A stretch of 64,000 bases of DNA from Roseivirga sp. BDSF3-8 (GTDB taxonomy: Bacteria; Bacteroidota; Bacteroidia; Cytophagales; Cyclobacteriaceae): NCBI RefSeq assembly GCF_041449215.1, contig NZ_JBGNFV010000001.1:1-64000 (forward strand). Direction: 5' to 3'. A program made the position numbers and the translations under genes. The notes below the pieces were generated by a model. That model had not been told where the DNA came from and made no database searches. It was given only the letters and a program-made list of their open reading frames with translations. Numbering within the stretch: position 1 is the stretch's first letter; every line of letters begins with the position of its first letter. Shown here one piece after another: positions 55,701-61,383 of the stretch.

Positions 55701-57875
55701 GAACAGAATGAAGGTATCGGCACGGTCTACACCAAAATAGGCACTCTGAGTGGTCAGGTAGCCGGCGATGCTGCGGTGCTCGATCATCACGCCCTTGGGA
55801 GTACCCGTGGTACCGGAGGTGTAAATAAGGTAGGCGAGCTGATCACCATCGATGCTTACCTCAGGAGCGGATGACGGATAGGATTCCAGTTCTTCTGCAA
55901 GTTCATCCAGGCAGATCACGTCTATCTCATCCTCGTAGTCCTCATAGATGTGAGACAGATCACTATCACTGAGCATGTACGCGCATTCGGTATCTTCGAA
56001 GATGAAGTCCAGACGCTGCTGCGGGTAGCTGGGGTCTACGGGTACGTAAGCGCCCCCGGCTTTGAGTATACCCAGGATGGCGACAAACATATCCAGGGAG
56101 CGATCCATACACAGGGGCACCAGGGTATCGGTCTCTACCCCGCGCTCTGCCAACAGGTGAGCCAGCCGGTTGCTGCGCTCATCAAGTTGCTGGTAGGTGA
56201 GCTCCTCGCCTTCGCAGATGATCGCCGTAGACTGAGGGACGGCTTTGGCCTGTGCGGCAAACATGGTCACCAGGTCCTGATGTTCTGTGGCCACACTTTC
56301 ACCGGTGCTGAAGGTGTTCAGCAGCTTCTCACGCTCATCTTCGGCCAGGAAGTCTACCATACCCACAGCCTTTCCAGGCTCAAGCAACACAGCCTCCAGC
56401 AGTTGCTTATAGTGCAGAATGAAGCGCTCTATAACTGACTGCTCATATACGTCTGTATTGAAGCCGATCTTCAGGTTTACTCCACCAGCAACTTCAGTAA
56501 AATCTATTTCGAGGTCAAACTTCAGGTTACCTTCACCAAAGTCCTGGAAGCTTCTATCACTTTCATATGTAATGCCCTTTTCTGACGTACCGTTATAGTC
56601 CAGTAAAATATCAAATAAGGGGCTTCTGTCCGGGTCTCTTTTGATATTCAAATCTTCCAGAAGCTTATCAAAGGGATACATTTGATGAGCATAAGCTTCT
56701 GCTATGCCTTTCTTTGTTTGCTCGTATAATTTTTCAAAACTCAGTGCTTCCTCTACGCTGTTTCTCAGGGCAAGCGTGTTGATATAAAAACCAATCTGGT
56801 CTTCCAGGTCGGCATGGTCACGACCGGCTGCGGCATTACCCAGGATGATGTCTTTCTCACGGGTATACCTGTACAAAAGGACATTCATAGCGGTGAGTAG
56901 TCCTGAAAAAAGGCTCCCCCCTCTTTTGGTGGTAAACTTTTTTAACCTGGTAACGGTCTCTGAAGATATACCCGTTCCTATACGTTTACCATTAAATGTT
57001 TTTAACCTGGGCCTGCTTATAGTGGAAGGCAGGGTCAGTTTGGGTATGGAACCACTTAATTTATTCTCCCAGTAAGCTTTGTGCTCATTAGAAGCTTCAC
57101 TTTCCAACTGATTCACCTGCCATACGGCATAATCCTTATATTGTATTCTCAGAGGGGCTACATCCGGATCCTGTTTAGCAATATAGGCATTGTAGAAGGC
57201 CATGATGTCCCTGGTAAGTACACCCATAGACCACCCATCGCTGATGATATGGTGCATGTTGTAGTAAAAGACGTATTGGTCATCCGAAACCTGCATAAGG
57301 CATGCCCTGAGTAAAGGCCCGTTTACAAGGTCAAAAGGCTTTACCGAATCTGTCCGGATGAAGCCGTTTACCTCCTCCTTAGCATTTTCAGCCTCTCTCA
57401 GGTCGGCGTAATCTACGGTAAAGTTCAGGGCTTCGGGTGATAGAATATGTTGTCTTATCTCACTTTTTTTATTCTGCTTAAATACAGTACGCAGTATCTC
57501 ATGGCGCTTGATAACAGCATGCACGGCTTTAACAAAACTATTTACATCATAGCTTCCATCCAGCACGATAGAGTTAGGCACATTATTGGCAGCAGACGAC
57601 TCCTCTGACTGACTGGCGAGCCAAAGCCTCAACTGTGCATTTGAAAGCACATAGCTTTCCTGTTTTTCAGCAACAGGTATCTCCTGGTAAGCTGCCTTCT
57701 TCGTATCAGACTTTTTATGCCTGAGCAAGTGGGCAATAAGTTCCTGCTTCTTTTCTTTTATCTCAGATAGTAGCCCCCTATCCAGATCTGTTTTAGAAGA
57801 AAACAGTTGCAGCTCGCCATTTTCAACGTCTATAAGAATGCCTTCTTTAGATATTCTCCTTAACAGCTCGTTCAT
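46779..57875 (-). CDS. NRPS, three modules with epimerase: X, D-Asn, Orn
   Basis: 3698 aa. Domains in order: TubC (1-60), C (~78-510, HHIISDG at 208-214), A1 (~540-1020), T (~1050-1110), C (~1120-1560), A2 (~1590-2090), T (~2110-2170, FYNLGGDSIKSI), E (~2190-2620, CHHLVTDGVSW), C (~2650-3080, DCL-like, opening LSPTQQGMYFHWL, with HHHILMDGW), A3 (~3110-3600) and T (~3620-3690). Pockets: A1 D-A-E-H-V-A-K-V-S-K (no match I know; Glu at the third position suggests a polar or basic substrate). A2 D-L-T-K-I-G-E-V-G-K = Asn, followed by E so D-Asn. A3 D-V-G-E-I-G-S-I-D-K = the Orn code. Residues ~470-1050 are almost identical to the synthetase at the window end. It overlaps both neighbouring synthetase genes (ATGA and TAATG). 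Confidence 0.95.
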   Translation of the reverse strand: MNELLRRISKEGILIDVENGELQLFSSKTDLDRGLLSEIKEKKQELIAHLLRHKKSDTKKAAYQEIPVAEKQESYVLSNAQLRLWLASQSEESSAANNVPNSIVLDGSYDVNSFVKAVHAVIKRHEILRTVFKQNKKSEIRQHILSPEALNFTVDYADLREAENAKEEVNGFIRTDSVKPFDLVNGPLLRACLMQVSDDQYVFYYNMHHIISDGWSMGVLTRDIMAFYNAYIAKQDPDVAPLRIQYKDYAVWQVNQLESEASNEHKAYWENKLSGSIPKLTLPSTISRPRLKTFNGKRIGTGISSETVTRLKKFTTKRGGSLFSGLLTAMNVLLYRYTREKDIILGNAAAGRDHADLEDQIGFYINTLALRNSVEEALSFEKLYEQTKKGIAEAYAHQMYPFDKLLEDLNIKRDPDRSPLFDILLDYNGTSEKGITYESDRSFQDFGEGNLKFDLEIDFTEVAGGVNLKIGFNTDVYEQSVIERFILHYKQLLEAVLLEPGKAVGMVDFLAEDEREKLLNTFSTGESVATEHQDLVTMFAAQAKAVPQSTAIICEGEELTYQQLDERSNRLAHLLAERGVETDTLVPLCMDRSLDMFVAILGILKAGGAYVPVDPSYPQQRLDFIFEDTECAYMLSDSDLSHIYEDYEDEIDVICLDELAEELESYPSSAPEVSIDGDQLAYLIYTSGTTGTPKGVMIEHRSIAGYLTTQSAYFGVDRADTFILFANIAFDASVEQVFLGLVNGARLVVPRKADLLDSQKFTRLLADYRVTHLHAVPSFLRALVIDSAFSLKRIVSAGESFDRELYKEWEGKVAIYNKYGPTEATVSATEYKVTADSYLPLSIGKPIGDTRVYILNEMDALQPEGAIGEICIGGPGLSRGYLNREELTADRFIDNPFAEGKKLYRSGDLGSWLADGSIAFHGRKDHQVKVRGYRIELEEIESVLNELYNIDQAAVLAVDDHTGSRQLVAYVVSNELVDANSIKEGLTVVLEENLPEYMIPDLFIKLEEMPLTASGKIDRKALPVPQTLYRQKDYVAPSTETEEKLAGIWQELLGVDKIGVNDNFFELGGNSLNTLRLIGLYNKAFNKEITFQDVFENPVLSRHVNLLEDSREKDFVGIPAVAEALSYPLSNSQTRLWLASQIEEASVAYNMPKTITLDGLEDRQSFEKAIHATIERHEILRTVFRLNENDEIRQHILSPEELNIDILYKDLRGTEDPRTSQVQFISADAVKSFDLAEGPLLRAALLQVDEQRYVFYYNMHHIISDGWSMDILGRDVMEYYQAFISGREPNLNPLCIQYKDYAAWQLEQIESGSYEAHRAYWVEKFNTTAPVIDLPAYRQRPAMKTYNGHSLGFHVPSELTTGLRGFTTEKGGSLFTGLLSVWNVLLYRFTGTTDITIGNPVAGREHIDLEDQIGFYVNPLPLRHTINPEASFTEVYEAIKSNTLKAYEYQAYPFDRLVDELNLQRDTSRSPLFDVLIDFHGHTAGSVSFGSDSVRDLGPVKVKFDLELHMTEVEGGLNISAVYNADLYEKHTIESLLLHYKELLGSLLADPSQAVGVAGILLAEEKRQLAEWNATEKQYPQKTVLDMFEEQAALTPNTPAVTYDDRQLSYLELSVRSGQLADCLQREHNIATGDLIGVHLNRNIDYIVSVLGILKAGASYVPIDVAYPSERKQYISEDSGISLMVTDTNYMFEMDYYKGGIFAIDVEFEADQYNSVVSRASIPDLAYVIYTSGSTGKPKGVQISHNSFANYIMWGKDHYLTEGLSNTSFGLFTSPSFDLTITSMFLPLISGGTLQIFEEEQDTFYILEQYVKEGMSCIKLTPSHITLLKDADVSQVSLQMAIVGGEELKPSHVSILRSLNPHMRIYNEYGPTEATVGCVVYEVDQAGENIYIGKPIANTAIRVLSNEGQQVPLEVTGEICIGGAGLSKGYINRPELTEEKFIENAVSERLYKTGDMGRWLPEGELDYQGRKDAQVKVRGYRIELGEIETVLSAIPGVGDAVVEAPGDSNGTRQLVAYIVAEGEADEEQIQRDLGRQLPEYMVPKRYLFMDKLPLTTNGKVDRKALPHPDEAAISNHQYVEPETDEEKALVAAWKAVLKQEVIGAGDNFYNLGGDSIKSIQIVTKLRESGFTLKVGDILSNPDLSKMALLMKKVSRTIDQAEVEGNVPLTPIQHYFFHNEGIKNKKHYNQSVLLKSSGKLDTEMLDECMAKLVQHHDALRMRYRQDADGWEQYNEKFLENSYRIDFHDMTEETHGLKKMSEMAGALQQGFDLENGPLMVAGHFRLKDGDRLALICHHLVTDGVSWRILLEDLSTLFSQKLNNEPLALPLKTDSFKKWSEGLSRYAQTEASSRERHYWTTLLAKKVPPFPTDNMVEGGSLKHDKQSSFVLDKTLTKLMQTKTYEVYHTEINDLLLTGLGLAIKEVFGITRCVLEMEGHGREDILNNMDISRTVGWFTSLYPVVLEVSENEDIAPSLVAVKDNLRKIPNKGIGYGITKYLSDDFTSDLKPAIQFNYLGDIGGESQNSGDGHEALFKLSSEYIGSATSEDISRKTPLSISGMLVGGELKMTLDYSSALFSDVTIEKLNEAYKEKLSAVICELAREEGSFKTPSDLTFKELTFEEVQKLDADGNLSDVYELSPTQQGMYFHWLSSNEAYFEQIAYRIKGEGINIASFQKAYGKLLDRYGILRTYFTDEYSNRILQVIEKSVEPKFEHKLLPAGSTEQELEAWVAEQKRQDVSAGFNLSDPSQMRLTILELGDQRYEFIWSHHHILMDGWCTSILLNDFHRILQAVDNNVSISLPEPAPYVNYIEWLQNINEQQSLLYWKEFLSGYDSVAKVPFAKSKRTNQEYNNTKEHIQVTGEVFEKVNKLCHDTAVTLNTFVQAAWGVLIAKYNDTKDVVFGSVVSGRPAELEGIEDMVGLFLNTIPVRVQYNESDAAEDLLKKCQEDAIASLPHHYTSLASVQGQSELGSALLDHILIFENYPVQEMVEEQLDEKEKGSPIVLESVDVREQTNYGFNISVGASDTILKVQFEYDKNQYDQALIRHMFVHLENIIKGFVNDPAQTIDQIEYLTEGEKLQLTESFNPVVTDFSAENSVLELFARQAQSTPENIALVYEESTMTYRELERRSSQLARYLIGKEVGQGKLVAICMEKSIETVVAIVAVMKTGAGYIPVDIQSPENHIRHIIQDSGAFCCLISERINSEVFRDMIGEDKTLKIDVGLSIASEESYEAVDVQVSPVDTAYVIFTSGSTGKPKGVEVTHGNLLNISLSWKEDYGLNSEVSLLQMANISFDVFTGDLMRGLLFGGKVILCPLAIRLDFMKLYELIARWKVNMLETTPALAVALFDYIYENELDISYMDLLILGSDICPATDYQRLIRRYGTMMRIINSYGTTETTIDSSYFETKDAEVLEEMAYVPIGKPMHNTTYYVLDNNRRLLPAGVAGELYIGGAGVAKRYLNRPELTAEKFVAHPFSNGDILYKTGDLAKWLPDGNMDFIGRKDFQVKIRGYRVELGEVEATLDEIAGIQQAVVIAHKDNTGNMHLVAYLVNEGVEDQNSIQKILESKLPEYMVPRLYMFLEKMPISLNGKIDRKALPAPVIEYSSEKYVAPTTDTEAKMASIWSEILGIEKIGIHDDFFTLGGNSLNAIKVILRIRKEMNIEVAVQNMFNMRTISDIATHVDFTLRQKELKSKGKIVKQIL
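54724..56468. repeat. 1745-bp A-domain repeat, copy 1
   Basis: Near-identical to 61619-63363 at a constant offset of 6895 bp. It covers the end of the C domain, the whole A domain and the linker to the T domain of module 1 of the 3698-aa synthetase. By eye about eight base differences are all clustered at 54861-54950 and the other ~1.5 kb looks identical. Outside these limits the two genes diverge abruptly. Confidence 0.9.
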
Positions 57876-60800
57876 AGTTCTATCTTTACCAGGTTTTGGT
57901 TTTTTGATTTAATTTCTTCCTGCTCAGTGAGGAAGTCTATATGGAAGGCCAGGCTATTAATCGTATTGAATTCAAAGAGGCATCGTGTATCTATCTGGAT
58001 ATCTAACTCTTTTCTTATTCTGGAGATGACCTTTATAGCACTAAGGCTATTGCCTCCCAATCTGAAGAAATCGTCCTGCACACTGATCTTTTTCATTCCC
58101 AGTACATCCTGCCAGATGGCGGCCAGCCTTTCTTCCATTTTGGTGGAAGGTGCTACATACTTTTTAGTGATGTAAGCGCTATCGTCTGGGGCAGGCAGTG
58201 CTTTCCGGTCCACTTTTCCGTTAGTTGTAAGCGGGAAATCATCTAAGATGACAAATGCTTTAGGTACCATATAATCAGGTAGTTTGGCATCCAGATGTTT
58301 ATGCAGTTCCATCTTGTCTATTATAGTTTCTGCCGTAATGTAGGCTATCAACTGTTTCAGATCACTGGCATCGCTTATCACCAGAACTACGGACTGGTTC
58401 ACCCCTTCAAATCTATCGATAACTGCTTCGATTTCGCCCATTTCTATACGATAACCGCGAATTTTCACCTGGTTATCGGCACGCCCAATAAATTCCACAT
58501 CTCCCTGGGGCAGCCACCTGCCAAGGTCTCCGGTGCGGTACAGGCGCTCATTTTCTTTAAATGGATGTGAAATAAATTTCTCTGCAGTTAGCTCAGGGCT
58601 ATTCAGGTAACCTCTAGCCAGTCCGTCACCTCCCAGGTACAACTCTCCGCTGACACCTACCGGCTGCGGCACCCGAGCTTCGTTTAAAATATAGGCGTTG
58701 CTATTGTTTACCGGACTTCCTATAGGGATGTTTTCGGTAGTTCTGCCAATACTATAGGTCAGGGAGAAGGTAGTGTTTTCTGTAGGGCCATATCCATTTA
58801 TGATTTCCATAGAAGGGTATGCTTCACGTACCTGATTTATATGAGTGGGGGATAGCCTGTCGCCTCCCACCACTGCTGTTTTCAAATTTTTGAATAGCTC
58901 AATATCTGTATCTACCAATTGGTTAAACCAACCTGCAGTAAACCACATAACGTTGATGTTACTGTCGTTAATCCGGCTTTTGAGCTTTTCGCTATCCAGA
59001 AGAGTCGTTTTAGGACAAAGCACCAGGCATCCGCCATTGAGTAAAGGCCCCCAATACTCAAAAGTAGTGGCATCGAAAGAGAATGAGCCGGTAGCCAATA
59101 GCTTGGTTTTTTCAGAGAAATTATAGAAGGAAGAGTCTTTTACCAGCCTTATTATGCTCTTCTGCTCTATCATTACCCCTTTTGGCTTACCAAGCGATCC
59201 AGAGGTATACATGATATAAGCCAACTGGTCCGGCGTTTGGCTTAGTGTATCTTCATTTCCTTGGGTGTTAGCGGAAGCTAAAGGCTCATCCAGGTAAATT
59301 ACAGAGGTATCAGCTACAAGGCTATTGAGTTTCTCCCTCAAGGCAGACTGGGTAAGCAATACGGTGGCATTCACATCCTTAAATATCCCTTCTAGTCTTT
59401 CCTGGGGGTAGCCTGGGTCAATGGGTACATAAGCCCCGCCGGCTTTTATGATACCCAGTACGCCCACCATCAGTTCAAGTGAATTGTCTACACAAACAGG
59501 GACCATCACCTCTTTCTTTACGCCGAGGCTGCGAAGTTTATTTGCCAGGCGATCCGTACGTTCATCCAGTTCACTGTACGAAAGGGTATAGTCTTCAAAT
59601 GCTAAAGCTATAGTATGTGGCGCTTTGATCACCTGCTCTTTAAACAGACTTACAATGCTGTCCCCACTGTAATCATTAACCGGCGACTGGAAGTCGCTGA
59701 GCAGCATACTTTGCTCTTTTGCGTTCAGATAATTGAGGGCGGCTATGCTATCGCTAGCATAATCAAGCATCACATTCAGGAGCGACTTATAATGTATGAT
59801 AAGGCGACTGACCATATCATGCTCATAAACATCTGTGTTGTAGTGAATTTTAATATGAACATTATCCGGTAATTCAGCAACATGAAACTCAAGATCAAAC
59901 CGTACCTTGGCTTCTCCCTGGTCCTTTATATCTTCACTGCTGTTATTATCTGCCTTTCTTTGAGAAGCGCCGTTGTAGTTAAATACGATATCAAACAGAG
60001 GGTTACGGCTGTTATCCACAGGGATGTCCAGGTCTTTTACCAGCCTGTCAAAAGGATACATCTGGTTGTCATGACCTTTTTGAATGCTTTTGTCTACCTT
60101 ATCAAATAAGGTATTAAAGGAATCAGCAGGATCTACCTGGTTTCGCAGGGCCAGCACATTTACATAGAAGCCTATCTGCTCTTTAAGATCAGGGTGATTT
60201 CTACCAGCTACCGGATTGCCTACGGTGATATCAGTTTCACCGGTATAGCGATAGACCAGGGCATACCATGCAGTCACCAGGCCGGTATACAGGCTTGTGC
60301 CTTTGCTGTTGGTAAGTTTCTTGAGCTTTTGAGTAATGGCGGCTGACAGATACGAGCTAAGGACTTTACCATTATAGGTTTTGATCTGTGGTCTTTTCTT
60401 CTGTTTAGGCAGATTTATACTTGGCGCTTCTGTTTCAAAAACTGACAGCCAGTATTCTTTTTGCTTTTTCAAATCGCCCTCATCAAGCTGTTTTACCTGC
60501 CACGCGGCGTAGTCTTTATACTGAATGTTCAGGGGCTTAATTTTATTTTCTAAGCCGCTCTTAAGGGCCTGGTAATACCTGGCTACATCCTGACTGATGA
60601 TATCCATGGACCACCCGTCGCTGATGATGTGGTGCATGTTGTAATAGAAGACGTACTGATCATCAGACAACTGAAGTAGGGCCGCCCGAATTAATGGGCC
60701 CTTTTCCAGATCGAAGGCTTTTAATGCATCCGACTGTATATAACTCCTCGAAGATGCCACGGCATCAGCAGACTCACGGTAGTCTTTATAATCAATAGTA

Positions 60801-61258
60801 AAGTTCAGCTCCTGGCGTGTAAGCACATATTGCCTTACATCACCGCTTTCTTCTGTTTTGAAGACTGTCCGTAATATCTCATGACGGTCTACCACTGTTT
60901 TAACGGCTTTTTCAAACAAGGCCACATCATAGCTGCCATCGAGTACGGTAGAGTTTGGCATATTATAAGCTATCGAACCTTCTTTTAGCTGACTGGCCAG
61001 CCATAGTCTCAATTGGGCATTAGAAAGAACGTACCCGTCATTGCTTTCGGGACATTTTGGTATTGCCTCATAAGCTTCCTCCTCAGCCATTGTACTCTGG
61101 TGGGTAGTGAGGTAGGCAATAAGGTCCTGCTTATGGGCTTTGATCTCAGCAATCAGTGAACTATCTACTTCTGTATCAGATGCAAATAGCTGCAACTCTC
61201 CGCCCACAACGTCCAGCAAAATTCCGCTGTCTGATATTCTTTTTACCAGTTCATTCAT
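57872..61258 (-). CDS. NRPS, TubC-C-A-T, predicted Val
   Basis: 1128 aa. TubC docking domain (1-60). C domain (~80-510) with HHIISDG at 209-215. A domain (~540-1030) with YIMYTSGSLGKPKGVM (a Leu replaces the usual Thr in the SGST loop). Carrier domain (~1045-1110) with FFRLGGNSLSAIKV. The pocket reads D-A-F-W-V-G-G-T-F-K, one residue from the Val code DAFWIGGTFK. The stop overlaps the start of the 3698-aa synthetase gene as ATGA, so translation is coupled. The upstream synthetase ends 125 bp before. No modifying domain. It would add Val between the two X residues. Confidence 0.94.
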   Translation of the reverse strand: MNELVKRISDSGILLDVVGGELQLFASDTEVDSSLIAEIKAHKQDLIAYLTTHQSTMAEEEAYEAIPKCPESNDGYVLSNAQLRLWLASQLKEGSIAYNMPNSTVLDGSYDVALFEKAVKTVVDRHEILRTVFKTEESGDVRQYVLTRQELNFTIDYKDYRESADAVASSRSYIQSDALKAFDLEKGPLIRAALLQLSDDQYVFYYNMHHIISDGWSMDIISQDVARYYQALKSGLENKIKPLNIQYKDYAAWQVKQLDEGDLKKQKEYWLSVFETEAPSINLPKQKKRPQIKTYNGKVLSSYLSAAITQKLKKLTNSKGTSLYTGLVTAWYALVYRYTGETDITVGNPVAGRNHPDLKEQIGFYVNVLALRNQVDPADSFNTLFDKVDKSIQKGHDNQMYPFDRLVKDLDIPVDNSRNPLFDIVFNYNGASQRKADNNSSEDIKDQGEAKVRFDLEFHVAELPDNVHIKIHYNTDVYEHDMVSRLIIHYKSLLNVMLDYASDSIAALNYLNAKEQSMLLSDFQSPVNDYSGDSIVSLFKEQVIKAPHTIALAFEDYTLSYSELDERTDRLANKLRSLGVKKEVMVPVCVDNSLELMVGVLGIIKAGGAYVPIDPGYPQERLEGIFKDVNATVLLTQSALREKLNSLVADTSVIYLDEPLASANTQGNEDTLSQTPDQLAYIMYTSGSLGKPKGVMIEQKSIIRLVKDSSFYNFSEKTKLLATGSFSFDATTFEYWGPLLNGGCLVLCPKTTLLDSEKLKSRINDSNINVMWFTAGWFNQLVDTDIELFKNLKTAVVGGDRLSPTHINQVREAYPSMEIINGYGPTENTTFSLTYSIGRTTENIPIGSPVNNSNAYILNEARVPQPVGVSGELYLGGDGLARGYLNSPELTAEKFISHPFKENERLYRTGDLGRWLPQGDVEFIGRADNQVKIRGYRIEMGEIEAVIDRFEGVNQSVVLVISDASDLKQLIAYITAETIIDKMELHKHLDAKLPDYMVPKAFVILDDFPLTTNGKVDRKALPAPDDSAYITKKYVAPSTKMEERLAAIWQDVLGMKKISVQDDFFRLGGNSLSAIKVISRIRKELDIQIDTRCLFEFNTINSLAFHIDFLTEQEEIKSKNQNLVKIEL

Positions 61259-61383
61259 AATTCAGTTGTTTCAGCTCAGATGGTTTAAAGCTGTTATCTA
61301 TGGCAGATAAAATACCGTGTTTTTTAGTGATGAGTAGGTGGCTAGACCTGTTAGTCTATATAACCCTGCCCAGGAGGCAGATA

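Noticed and set aside
54956-56438. Plus-strand ORFs identical to those at 61851-63333
   Set aside because: They are antisense shadows of the duplicated A domain; their identity reflects the 1745-bp repeat, not conserved genes.
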